Position numbers and translations under genes: made by a program. Positions 45,401-53,144 of a stretch of 64,000 bases of DNA are shown piece after piece; position 1 is the first letter of the stretch, and every line of letters starts with the position of its first letter. The stretch lies in NCBI GenBank assembly GCA_019747875.1, contig JAIEQI010000001.1, forward strand, positions 62,001 through 126,000, given 5' to 3'. Under the pieces are notes generated by a model, which was not told the origin of the DNA, searched no databases, and saw only the letters and a program-made list of their open reading frames with translations. The DNA comes from Candidatus Obscuribacterales bacterium (GTDB lineage Bacteria > Cyanobacteriota > Vampirovibrionia > Obscuribacterales > Obscuribacteraceae).

Positions 45401-46567
45401 AGTCTGCTTTCCACCATCGTATTGCTTTGACGCAATGGTTACGGTCGCACCAAGTGCGCTCAGAACGGTGAAGAGATCGGACGGGAAAGGCGTGCCTTGC
45501 TTGGTATGACTCTTAGTTATAAACACGTTTCCGGCAACGCTACCTGCATTTCGGATCTGAATCCCGGCGATGTGTTTTGCATGCTGCACGAGCTGATGAT
45601 AGCCATGCGTTTGCCATTTTGGTCTTGCTTTGATTTCAGATTCGCAAAACTCCATCAAATCTTGAATGCATACGGCAGCACCACAATTGATTCCTTCAGG
45701 AGAAGAGGAGATTTCCGTCAACTCCTTGATGCGCGAAATATCAATAATGTAGTGACCTTGCTCCTCCGGATAGATGCCTACCGCTGTGTTACCAACAGCG
45801 AGGCGAACAGCGCCTTTTCCAACTACCTCTGATAGAGAGCGTTTCAGGTCCTGAACTTCTTCCAAAGTGTTCGGACGGATCCAATGCAATCCTTTTTCTG
45901 AGAAATGCAGTTTCGCCGGTGCATGGGTCGGATCGTCAAATTTCTTTTCATCGATCTGCACCATATTTTCACGAACGCGCAATTCAAAAAATGGATCTAG
46001 CGCGCAGGGAGAGGTCTGATCTCTATGCGGATTGTAGTCGCAAGCAAAGGTCCTCATACCGTGTAGGATTGGTCGATATCCAGTGCAACGACACAAATTG
46101 CCGCCAAAAAGATCCTCGATTTGCTGTTCAGTTGGCGAGGGATGTTCTTGCAAATAAGCGTGCATGTTCATAACGAATCCAGGAGTGCAAAATCCGCACT
46201 GAGTTCCGTTATAAACAGCGATGCGATGTTGAATTGGGTCTATGCCATCGTGCAGATTGCCGATGCCTTCAACGGTTGTGACTTCCATGTCGGCAACACC
46301 GACAAGGGGACGCAAGCACGAGTTTATGGATTTGTGTTGGACACCATCGGCAGTGCGCTGACTTACCATAACGGTGCAAGCGCCGCATCCGCCTTGCTCA
46401 CATCCGACCTTTGTTCCAGTCAATCCGATTTCATGCAGGTAATGAACAAGTAATTGACTCGGCTCGGGGTCGCGAATCGTCACTTGTTTTCCATTGAGCC
46501 AGAATTTCAGCTCGTTGCTATAGTCATCCAAACGTTTTCTCAAAGTTTCTTTTAGATCTTCTGACAT
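42401..46567 (-). CDS. single-chain xanthine dehydrogenase/aldehyde-oxidase-like molybdo-flavoenzyme
   Basis: A 1388-residue protein carrying all domains of an XDH in one chain, an architecture best known from eukaryotes. In order: 2Fe-2S ferredoxin domain (KVGCEQGGCGACTVMV, ~53-70), helical second 2Fe-2S (CGFCTPGFVMN and GNLCRCTGYRP), FAD domain (NAGSVAGNVFITKSHTKQGTPFPSDLF), and the Mo-cofactor domains (GGGFGGKQN around 826, SAMRTFGQVQP around 936, VEMGQGLNTKLAQL, and the catalytic Glu in SEPTLSLG at 1321). Substrate-orienting Arg936 is present, but the Glu usual after GGGFGGK is Gln826. ATG at 46567 follows AACGGAGAACTC. Substrate probably a purine or aldehyde. Confidence 0.95.
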   Translation of the reverse strand: MSEDLKETLRKRLDDYSNELKFWLNGKQVTIRDPEPSQLLVHYLHEIGLTGTKVGCEQGGCGACTVMVSQRTADGVQHKSINSCLRPLVGVADMEVTTVEGIGNLHDGIDPIQHRIAVYNGTQCGFCTPGFVMNMHAYLQEHPSPTEQQIEDLFGGNLCRCTGYRPILHGMRTFACDYNPHRDQTSPCALDPFFELRVRENMVQIDEKKFDDPTHAPAKLHFSEKGLHWIRPNTLEEVQDLKRSLSEVVGKGAVRLAVGNTAVGIYPEEQGHYIIDISRIKELTEISSSPEGINCGAAVCIQDLMEFCESEIKARPKWQTHGYHQLVQHAKHIAGIQIRNAGSVAGNVFITKSHTKQGTPFPSDLFTVLSALGATVTIASKQYDGGKQTFELSEMPIAEDLPADAIMHSFLIPHTKENEYVHTYRIARRPQMAHPVVNGGFRCIVDQNNQFSEFWAYFGGLASCNRHMPKISAWMLGKTVDEKTLNEALEVLRAEIDEIIIPMEEEGFTNEYRAQVAEGFFYKFFVHVAMQTNAQAAMSRIVKSAGEPQYRPLSSGMQSFEVEDIMLPLTSPIAKRTAISQATGEVKYTHDLALPPGGYHAALVLSRHAHAQFEYVDGLAAAIDKLKLEFPGVADVITARDIPKGGTNLIGLGGDDQIFYNKVADYSGAPLCMVLADRAVTAKRAADYFGKECIKYQVLPAIVSFEEAIEKKNTMPFGYNMDREPERKVIEVTRQGSNEEWLKDPSKPMPGQTVLTGTMRTHAQAHFYMETSCALAIPGNYDEILIHSSTQNPNGDQVQIARALGIKSNQVTIMVNQLGGGFGGKQNRAVFIGAMAAIAAKKVRRPIMLKLDRQTDMRMIGKRHPHHSDYHICYDDDGVITGMNLELRADGGNTIDCSLAVMKGGVMMSDGCYRTPTMRAYGRVYQTNKQSNSAMRTFGQVQPHLLVEDAIEHVAFDLSKRTGKRVTPEQIRRINMYESSEYETADATHFGQPLWYCDLREQWDKLYESSEFEERLKEVELFNKNHRWRKRGISMVPLKYGIGFKQMPALNTSTALVHINKDDGAVTVVHGGVEMGQGLNTKLAQLVAYEMNVPLSLVRIVRNNTDVIVNAPATAASTGFDLNGGAVVMACRTLKKRLDAVCDEVRRRKPELGDLRLQWREKWQTIVQHAWTQRVNLSSSELYQAPHYDTPVDHYEYGKFFAYFTYSFSVSEVEIDVLTGEFTVIRSDLLYDAGKSPNPAIDIGQIEGGFVQGLGFVTTEETIFNEEGHLVTDNIWTYKPPCSKSIPLDLRVSLVPRDTASCFKQEQAGLLAVKASKSTSEPTLSLGNSVYFAIKHAIMDARREQTGVDEWIELPAPLSCQRIQQACGVNTQMMTLTAKEKESVSQRN

Positions 46568-46725
46568 GAGTTCTCCGTTACCTGCAATTCATAGATAGCA
46601 GCGAAAGACCAGCCTTCCGGTCGACTTATGAATCATGAGATTCTATCGTGATATGACACTGAAAGATCGCGGGCTCCGAGCATTTCCCACTCAATTAATG
46701 GATTGGGAAGCGCTCGCAAGACTTT

Positions 46726-47688
46726 CTAGGGTTTGAAACCGCCAAACTGGATAAAAATCCCTATTGACGCCAGAAACAACGCAGTCAAAATCAACGCCCC
46801 TTTCAGGCTTGCCAAATGGTCTTCTTTCTTGGGAAAGAGCCACCACTTAAAGCTCACAACGAAATAGGGCATGGTTAAAAACGAAGTAGCAGCGACGCTG
46901 CCAACCAAACTGACAAAGGTTTTTATGACAGGGTGCAAGCCGTGCAAGAACGGAGACAAAAAAATCTGCTGCAACATAACCACTGGAAACAAGCCCAGCA
47001 ACACAAGCAGAGCAGTCTTCCAGAGCTTCGGAGCATTTCCCTTTTCATCTAGAGGAACCCATCCCGGAAAAACGCTGGGGACCCGCCGCAACTCCGATTT
47101 GTGCACAAGGGCATCGGCCTCGGCGATTAACAGGCGGCGATCTTCAGATGAAAACCACCCTTCCAAGCTTGCCGGTGAATCAAACCTGACCATCGATGTC
47201 CATTGATGTGGCTGACTTGGAGGTGGAGTCTGCAATTGCAACGAACGATAGCCTGAACGCTTCGCTTGCGCGGCAATAATCTTGGCTTCCCAGTCAAAGA
47301 ATAAATCAGTTGCATCGGGCTTGACGTAAGTGACAATCGATGTAGAAACCTCAGTTAGCGTACCGCTGTTGAGCTCATCTGAGATCGGAATCGATTCACC
47401 AGCCAAAACAGTCGGCAATTGCTCCAAGAACTTCCGCCGCTCCGAAGAGTTGAGCCATTCTTGCGCCTGCTCGACGGTTTCGAAACGTTGAATAAGCGTC
47501 CAGGTCGATCCATTTGCGCCAGGCGCAAGCAACTCGCCACCCCAGAACCCGGCAGCTTTCGCACTCATCATAGTTAATTCGGAAATGAATTTGGTGAAGA
47601 CGGAAAGGTTTTCCGACTTTGGGCTCCCGAAGCGCGTTTCGAGAGCACAAACATGTGTAGCTGTTGTCTCAGTTGGTTGAGCCGACAT
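46726..47688 (-). CDS. tandem ABM-like domain membrane protein
   Basis: A 320-residue protein. Two antibiotic-biosynthesis-monooxygenase-like ferredoxin folds: residues ~10-90 (FTKFISELTMMSAKAAGFWGGELLAPGANGSTWTLIQRFETVEQAQEWLNSSERRKFL) and ~110-190 (FFDWEAKIIAAQAKRSGYRSLQL...WTSMVRFDSPASLEGWFSSEDRRLL). The C-terminal part has three transmembrane helices (LLVLLGLFPVVMLQQIFLSPF; VSLVGSVAATSFLTMPYFVVSF; ALILTALFLASIGIFIQFGG). The long track ORF extends to 48009 but overlaps the opposite-strand gene; ATG 47688 (MSAQPTETT) is chosen. A heme- or quinone-related redox role is possible but unproven. Confidence 0.75.
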   Translation of the reverse strand: MSAQPTETTATHVCALETRFGSPKSENLSVFTKFISELTMMSAKAAGFWGGELLAPGANGSTWTLIQRFETVEQAQEWLNSSERRKFLEQLPTVLAGESIPISDELNSGTLTEVSTSIVTYVKPDATDLFFDWEAKIIAAQAKRSGYRSLQLQTPPPSQPHQWTSMVRFDSPASLEGWFSSEDRRLLIAEADALVHKSELRRVPSVFPGWVPLDEKGNAPKLWKTALLVLLGLFPVVMLQQIFLSPFLHGLHPVIKTFVSLVGSVAATSFLTMPYFVVSFKWWLFPKKEDHLASLKGALILTALFLASIGIFIQFGGFKP

Positions 47689-47775
47689 TAGAGATCCAGA
47701 TTCAATCGAAACAACTATTGTACTTGTATATAATGATGAGTTGAATGAACGCTCACATGTCAAGGAAGCGAAACG

Positions 47776-48048
47776 ATGACGGAAGAACCAAAACCTTGGA
47801 GAAAGTCGCCGTTTGAGCGGAACAAGAAATACATCATCCGCCGCGATTTTCGTGCGATACGGGATGCGTTTGGTTGTAATGAAGTGCTCACTTATGACGC
47901 TGATCACTACAGCCCTCAAGACAACTGCACCGCTTATGTTTTTTATGACGCATACAACAAACGCCGGATTTGGGACGTAAACGACGATACGGATTTGGCT
48001 ATTTGGCAAAACTATTTCAGTATGCTTGAGATTGGAGACAGCAACTAG
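47776..48048 (+). CDS. small hypothetical protein
   Basis: A 90-residue soluble protein with ATG at 47776 behind TCAAGGAAGCGAAACG. It is rich in aromatics and charged residues (YIIRRDFRAIRDAFGCNEVLTYDADHY) and ends acidic. It is divergent from the ABM-like gene with an 88-bp shared promoter gap. Family unknown. Confidence 0.55.
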   Translation: MTEEPKPWRKSPFERNKKYIIRRDFRAIRDAFGCNEVLTYDADHYSPQDNCTAYVFYDAYNKRRIWDVNDDTDLAIWQNYFSMLEIGDSN

Positions 48049-48183
48049 CCGGGCGCACGGACCCGGAAGTCAAGCGAGCAAATGAACTGAATTTCGCATC
48101 CGCTAGTGCTAGAATGCCCGTTCCGGAGAGTATCTTGCCGAGCCCACTGTTTGGGTTCGACAACGGCAACATAGGAGAAGCAA

Positions 48184-49668
48184 ATGTCGGAGCAGGAAAA
48201 ACGGCTCACATCAGAATCAGGCGCACCGGTTGTTGACAATCAGAATTCGCAAACTGCAGGCGCAAACGGACCAATCGTTATGCAAGATCATCATTTGATC
48301 GAAAAGCTTGCCCGCTTCGATAGAGAGCGCATTCCCGAACGTGTCGTTCACGCCAGAGGTTCCGGCGCATACGGATTTTTCGAAGTCACTAAAGACGTAT
48401 CAAAATGGACAAAGGCGAAATTCCTCGGTCAAATCGGCAAGAAAACCGAAGTATTCGTGCGATTTTCCACCGTCGCTCTAGAAAGCGGATCCCCCGACAC
48501 CGTTCGCGACCCGCGCGGATTTGCCGTGAAATTCTACACAGAAGATGGCAATTACGACCTCGTCGGAAACAACACACCGATCTTCTTCATTCGCGATCCG
48601 CTTAAATTCCCCGATTTTATTCATTCACAAAAACGCGATCCATATAGCCACGTACAGGATCCAAACAACGCCTGGGACTTTTTCTCACACTCTCCAGAGT
48701 TGATGCATCAGTTCACGATCCTGCATGGTGATCGCGGTATACCGTACAGCTACCGTCATATGGATGGTTTCGGCTCGCATACTTTCCAGTGGCTAAATGC
48801 CGATGGCGAAGCCTTCTGGGTGAAGTACCACATCAAGACAGATCAGGGAATCAAAAACCTGACTGCAGAGGAAGCGAAGAAGATCGCTGGAGAAAATCCG
48901 AATTTCCACCATTTGGATCTGCTCAATTCAATCGATGCCGGCGACTATCCGTCATGGACGGTATCCGTACAAATCATGCCGGTCGCCGAAGCCGACAACT
49001 ACAGATTCAATCCGTTCGACCTAACCAAAACATGGTCGCAGAAAGATTACCCGCGCCATGAAATCGGCAAGTTGGTTCTCAATCGCAATCCCGACAATTA
49101 CTTTGCGGAAGTAGAACAAGCGGCGTTCAATCCTGGCAACTTCGTTCCAGGAATTGGACCGTCGCCGGACAAAATGCTTCAAGGACGATTGTTCGCATAC
49201 GGTGATGCGCAGAGATATCGACTCGGCGTCAATCACACGCAGCTACCTGTCAATCGTCCGCACGCATGCGAAGCAGCCAATTATGGACGTGATGGCGCCA
49301 TGCGTTTTGATAACTGCGGTCGCCAGAAAAACTACGAGCCCAATAGCCATGGCGGTCCAGTTGAGTCGAAAGAAGTGCATTACAAGCCAATTCCAGTAAG
49401 CGGCGAAGTTGCTGCGCAAAAACAGACCTTGCACAAAGAAGACAACGACTTTGTACAGGCCGGCGATCTGTATCGACTGATGCCGGAAGATGCGAAAGAG
49501 CGCCTGATCGAAAACCTGGCAGGTTCTCTATCGCAAGTTGTATCCGACGAAATTGTCGAACGCAGCCTGGGATACTTTAAGCAAGCTGATGCCGATTACG
49601 GTGATCGCCTCGCCAGAAAAGTAGCATTGCTGCGTGCCAACAGGGCCATAGCTGCAGTCACGAAGTAA
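48184..49668 (+). CDS. monofunctional heme catalase
   Basis: A 494-residue clade-3-type (small subunit) catalase, which dismutates hydrogen peroxide. The distal His is at 56 ([15 protein letters not shown]), the distal Asn in [14 protein letters not shown], the proximal Tyr in [14 protein letters not shown] (~338-350), and [10 protein letters not shown] follows. [17 protein letters not shown] is the conserved heme-pocket segment. ATG at 48184 follows GGAGAAGCAA. No adjacent regulator; HemQ, which makes the heme, lies 6 kb away. Length and motif set are normal for the family, and it is cytoplasmic. Confidence 0.97.
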   Translation: MSEQEKRLTSESGAPVVDNQNSQTAGANGPIVMQDHHLIEKLARFDRERIPERVVHARGSGAYGFFEVTKDVSKWTKAKFLGQIGKKTEVFVRFSTVALESGSPDTVRDPRGFAVKFYTEDGNYDLVGNNTPIFFIRDPLKFPDFIHSQKRDPYSHVQDPNNAWDFFSHSPELMHQFTILHGDRGIPYSYRHMDGFGSHTFQWLNADGEAFWVKYHIKTDQGIKNLTAEEAKKIAGENPNFHHLDLLNSIDAGDYPSWTVSVQIMPVAEADNYRFNPFDLTKTWSQKDYPRHEIGKLVLNRNPDNYFAEVEQAAFNPGNFVPGIGPSPDKMLQGRLFAYGDAQRYRLGVNHTQLPVNRPHACEAANYGRDGAMRFDNCGRQKNYEPNSHGGPVESKEVHYKPIPVSGEVAAQKQTLHKEDNDFVQAGDLYRLMPEDAKERLIENLAGSLSQVVSDEIVERSLGYFKQADADYGDRLARKVALLRANRAIAAVTK

Positions 49669-49693
49669 CTGGTTTTGTTCGAGGGTTCCGCAG

Positions 49694-49793
49694 GGAGACG
49701 CCATACCGTCTCCTAAGAATCTGAGAACCTCGATCAACTATTTACGGCTTAGCAAAAGAAATTAGGCGCGATCGAAGAACTCGGTCGCGCCTA
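49694..49793. terminator. two strong hairpins downstream of catalase
   Basis: GGAGACG-ccatac-CGTCTCC (49694-49713) and TAGGCGCGATCG-aagaact-CGGTCGCGCCTA (49763-49793, 12-bp stem with one G-U pair). Neither is followed by a clear T-tract on the plus strand (AGTCTTGC follows the second), so they may stabilise the 3' end of the catalase mRNA or act as attenuator-like structures. Confidence 0.5.
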
Positions 49794-49939
49794 GTCTTGC
49801 TTCGCATGAGAATTGTAATTAAATGCTACTTGCGCATCCGCTATTCGGCGGAATTTTACTGATCGCACCCCACTTTCGGAATCAAAACCAAAACGGCGAA
49901 GTCATTTGTCTTGTGAATGGATCAATTTGGAGTTCGTCA

Positions 49940-50431
49940 ATGAAAAAACTTAAGTCTGGTACCGGATTGCTTCTTGCTGCTGCAGTTGCACTAGCTGTTG
50001 CAGCCGTGCCTAGCGCGGCACACGCCAAAAAGGATCCTCATGGTTACGCCGCAAACCAAGCAGCGGTTAGCATGTTCTTGCAACAACAAGCGCAAGCTTC
50101 AGGTCAAGCCTACAATCCCTATCTGAATGGTGCTGCCTTAGGATATGGTGCATACAATCCTAACCTGTATAACTCTAGCTTATACGGGCCGTATTCAAAC
50201 CCGAATGCTTACAACGCATACAATCCGTACAATCAATACAATCAGTTCAACCCATACCTGGGCAATAACCTATTGGGAGTTAACGGTAACCTGAATGCGT
50301 ACAACGCCTATGGCTACAACCCATACCTCAACAACAGCACCTTTGTTGATCCCTACTATGGATACAACCAACAACAGTTCGGGAACCCACGCATTTCGAA
50401 TCTAAGCAATCTACTCAGAAACCTATTCTAG
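49940..50431 (+). CDS. secreted Asn/Tyr/Pro-rich protein
   Basis: A 163-residue exported protein. ATG 49940 follows TTTGGAGTTCGTCA; the track's extension to 49823 is not credible. The signal peptide is GLLLAAAVALAVAAVPSAAHAK. The mature region is dominated by NPYLN/YNPYNQYNQFNPYLGNN-type repeats, unusually rich in Asn, Tyr, Gln and Pro, and ends in RISNLSNLLRNLF. Such low-complexity proteins can phase-separate or form amyloid-like or adhesive surface material, but no such activity is shown here. Confidence 0.6.
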   Translation: MKKLKSGTGLLLAAAVALAVAAVPSAAHAKKDPHGYAANQAAVSMFLQQQAQASGQAYNPYLNGAALGYGAYNPNLYNSSLYGPYSNPNAYNAYNPYNQYNQFNPYLGNNLLGVNGNLNAYNAYGYNPYLNNSTFVDPYYGYNQQQFGNPRISNLSNLLRNLF

Positions 50432-50511
50432 GTTTTAGATAAATCCGAGACGTTCAATCAATCACCCACCAAACAGTCTCGAGTTGAGGTTCAGCCGCAA
50501 GGGCTCCCCAC

Positions 50512-50568
50512 AGTCCCAGTCAGACCAAATGAAGATAGTCTGTTTCTTCATCGGATCTGGCTGGGACT
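50512..50568. other. 24-bp imperfect intergenic hairpin
   Basis: AGTCCCAGTCAGACCAAATGAAGA (50512-50535) pairs with TCTTCATCGGATCTGGCTGGGACT (50545-50568) around a 9-base loop TAGTCTGTT: 20 Watson-Crick pairs, one G-U and three mismatches. No T-tract follows (TCTCAATTT is weakly U-rich). It is 80-140 bp after the Asn/Tyr-rich gene. It could be an RNA processing/stability element or a small RNA. Confidence 0.6.
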
Positions 50569-50705
50569 TCTCAATTTACTAAGTCTCAATCAAGTACGAT
50601 TCGGACGGGCTTGTCTTCCTACCGAAGCTCTGGTTTATAAGACTGGCAATCTGCGAGCGGCGAGCCCACCTTCAAGCGATAACCAAAATGCACCCTACTA
50701 ATAAA

Positions 50706-50737
50706 GGGAGCAAGATCAAACCTGCTCCCTCTCTTTT
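50706..50737. terminator. bidirectional intrinsic terminator
   Basis: GGGAGCA (50706-50712) and TGCTCCC (50723-50729) form a 7-bp stem around AGATCAAACC; plus-strand tail TCTCTTTTATT, minus-strand tail TTTATTAG. It separates the convergent 49940 and 50777 genes. Confidence 0.75.
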
Positions 50738-50776
50738 ATTCCACGGTCGCTAACATACTTGGAATGTTATTCGACC

Positions 50777-51139
50777 TTAGAATAACCAGTTCAGAATTCT
50801 TCCTGATGTTCTCATCTGTGTTCCATATGGATATGGAAATGCTGTAGGCGCTACCGTATATGGTGACGCATAAGGATTCGAAATAGCTGATTGCTTAGCT
50901 AACTCTCTCATTTGAGCATTATAGGTATCATTGTATTTCTTTTGTATCGAGATCTGGTTAAAGGCTCGAGGAATACCCATAGACTCACCTAGAGCAGCTT
51001 CTCCTTCAGCGGCTTCTTGAGCATTGAGTCTCGCTAACGCTTCACCTTGAGCTGTCTGCGCCTCTGCTGATGGAAGGAAGACAAAGCCAGCGAGCATAGC
51101 ACTGGCAGCAATTGTAATACCTAAAACTTTCTTATTCAT
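50777..51139 (-). CDS. small secreted protein
   Basis: A 120-residue exported protein. ATG 51139 (MNKKVLGITIAASAM) precedes a signal peptide ending SAEAQ, and is preferred to the longer track start at 51190, which lacks sense as a leader. The mature part is helical and Ala/Gln-rich (QGEALARLNAQEAAEGEAALGESMG) and ends in a Tyr/Pro/Thr-rich tail (PYASPYTVAPTAFPYPYG). Convergent with the similar secreted Asn/Tyr-rich protein at 49940. Confidence 0.6.
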   Translation of the reverse strand: MNKKVLGITIAASAMLAGFVFLPSAEAQTAQGEALARLNAQEAAEGEAALGESMGIPRAFNQISIQKKYNDTYNAQMRELAKQSAISNPYASPYTVAPTAFPYPYGTQMRTSGRILNWLF

Positions 51140-51547
51140 ACTTTTTTCTCCGGTCCGCTCCGCAACTGGATTTATAGACGCAAACAACAACCATTTTGCT
51201 CCCGCGTTGAATTAAAGCCTTCCAGAAATGGCGCGCCATAAGCTTTTTGAGAAACGATGACATCAACAAAAACAGCACGCGCTTGCAGAAAACTTACTGA
51301 AGATGCTCGCTATAACAACTCACCAAACAAAAAAAATGCAGGAAGAGCTGAAAGAGAGCTGGAGGGTAGGGCATCGACTGCAAACAGTTCAGAAATTGTC
51401 TGCCAGAGTCCTAACTTGTTTGTAGTCGTCGTAAGATATGCACAGGATCACCGCAATAGCTTTCAACATCCGGCGCTATAAGTGTACCTGAGAGAGTGCA
51501 AAGAAAATAAAACGAGACACCATTAGACACAAAAGAGAACGACTAAG
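51140..51547. other. 408-bp intergenic gap
   Basis: Divergent promoters are expected here. The 74-codon ORF at 51257 is a hydrophilic, rather random composition with no ribosome-binding site, so I do not call it. I see nothing else. Confidence 0.4.
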
Positions 51548-52216
51548 ATGAAAGCACACGTTTCTAAGTTAGCAACGACACTTATCACACTTACATTAGC
51601 AATCACACCGGCAATGGCAAAAGAAGAAGTTATTATAGTTCAGCCTGTTGGCGAATACGCGAAGATCAATATGAAACCGTGCATGGAAACATTGCGCGCG
51701 CTCGATACGGGAAGCACATCGCTGCAAGATAGAACTATTGATGAGATCAAAGCGAATCCATCAAAATACAATCCGGTTGTTTTTTATCATATGTCCAAAG
51801 TGCTCTTCGACAAGAATCAAAAAGACGACGCAGCCTTCTGGTTTTATGCAGGCCAGCTCAGGGCACGCTACGACGCCAATCGATGTGCTGATATCTCGGC
51901 ACGCTCCGCCGTAGCCGTCCTCAACCAACAATTCGGCAGCCCAATCAATCGCTACACGATGCAAGATCTTCCAAAGCTGGAAGAAACTGTCAATAAAGTG
52001 CTAGCGTTCGACGAGAAAACCGCCCACGATTACGACAACAGATGGATAAACTTGCACGGAATGAATTCCATGATCGATTCGATGGAAGGTGAGCAGAACA
52101 AGAAGCAAGAGCTCAGCCTGCCTCAATCACAATGGGCGAGCATAGCGAAACAAACACGAGACGACTATTTGAAAGGCTTCAAGGAAGCAATGGTAGAACT
52201 TAAAGCACGAAAATAG
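51548..52216 (+). CDS. secreted hypothetical protein
   Basis: A 222-residue exported protein. The signal peptide is KLATTLITLTLAITPAMAKEE. Helical globular mature domain with KPCMETLRALDTGSTSL and NPVVFYHMSKVLFDKNQKDDAAFWFYAGQLRARYDANRC, a TPR-like pair with two Cys (~40 and ~108) able to form a disulphide; then EKTAHDYDNRWINLHG. I have a faint memory of similar uncharacterised proteins in other bacteria. No function is assigned. Confidence 0.65.
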   Translation: MKAHVSKLATTLITLTLAITPAMAKEEVIIVQPVGEYAKINMKPCMETLRALDTGSTSLQDRTIDEIKANPSKYNPVVFYHMSKVLFDKNQKDDAAFWFYAGQLRARYDANRCADISARSAVAVLNQQFGSPINRYTMQDLPKLEETVNKVLAFDEKTAHDYDNRWINLHGMNSMIDSMEGEQNKKQELSLPQSQWASIAKQTRDDYLKGFKEAMVELKARK

Positions 52217-52312
52217 CTGATAGAACAGCTCAGAACCAGGTATCCTGATTGTTGCGACAACACACAAGTCCTTGACACTTCAGGAAACTGACATGTTAAA
52301 GTAGAACAAGCT

Positions 52313-53101
52313 TTGCAGAAATCAAATACCGAGCAGCGATATGTTATTTACAACCTGCCACTACACCTTGAATTAATGAACGCAACAAGCGAACCTAAAG
52401 ACATTCACGATCTGATTAGTAACGGCACGAAATATCTTCGCTCAGCTAATTTACCGATATTCAAAATCGAAAATTTAGAAATTTGCGGTTACGAACTTTT
52501 GATCAGAGGAACAGGCAAGTTCAGATCACCGGCAGAACTGTTTCCAGCGGCAGCAGCCGTCGGACGGCTGGAAGAGCTGGACCTCGCGGCACTTGCAATA
52601 TCACTTGAGGGAATGCGTGAACTTCCTCACAACATGCAGATTCACGTAAATCTATTTGCAGAAACAATTCTCGCAACTGACATCAACAAACTTATAATGG
52701 TCCTCAAGCAAAATGACAAAAACGGCGCCAATCATTCAATGTGCGTTGAGTTGATCGAAACGCCGATTATGCCTCGCCCCGAAGATCTGTTGTTAAAGAT
52801 CAGAGCACTGCAAAATGCAGGTATTGAAATTGCAATTGACGATGTAGGTTGCGGTGCGAGTTCAGTTGAAGTTCTTGTGCTCCTGGAGCCAGCGATTTTT
52901 AAGATCGATCGCAACTATGTTACTCGCGCATATGATACGCCAGAGAGCCGGCGCCGGTATTTGCGCTTAGTAAAAATAGCAAAATCGCTAGACTGCAAAA
53001 TAGTGGCTGAAGGTATCGATACAGATGAAGATCGCCGCCACGCATTCGAGCTTGGAATTGAAATGGGACAAGGACTCCTTACGGGTCCACTTCCGCAATA
53101 G
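52313..53101 (+). CDS. stand-alone EAL-domain c-di-GMP phosphodiesterase
   Basis: A 262-residue protein consisting almost wholly of an EAL domain, which cleaves cyclic di-GMP to pGpG. Expected sites: E in GYELLIRG (EAL motif as E-L-L), N in QIHVNLFAET, E in CVELIETP, the D-D pair in IAIDDVGCGASS, K in IFKIDRNYV, E in KIVAEGIDT, and a terminal GQGLLTGPLP in place of the usual QGYLFGRP. All metal ligands appear present, so it may be active. There is no sensor or GGDEF domain. The TTG start at 52313 is weak; ATG 52376 is an alternative. Confidence 0.85.
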   Translation: MQKSNTEQRYVIYNLPLHLELMNATSEPKDIHDLISNGTKYLRSANLPIFKIENLEICGYELLIRGTGKFRSPAELFPAAAAVGRLEELDLAALAISLEGMRELPHNMQIHVNLFAETILATDINKLIMVLKQNDKNGANHSMCVELIETPIMPRPEDLLLKIRALQNAGIEIAIDDVGCGASSVEVLVLLEPAIFKIDRNYVTRAYDTPESRRRYLRLVKIAKSLDCKIVAEGIDTDEDRRHAFELGIEMGQGLLTGPLPQ

Positions 53102-53144
53102 CACCGATACCATGTCGTGTAATAATTATGACACTCACGTGGCG

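Noticed and set aside
47689-48009. N-terminal extension of the ABM-like gene in the track
   Set aside because: It overlaps the 47776 gene, which has a good ribosome-binding site, and does not resemble a leader; ATG 47688 is better.
51257-51481. 74-codon ORF
   Set aside because: Hydrophilic random composition without a ribosome-binding site.
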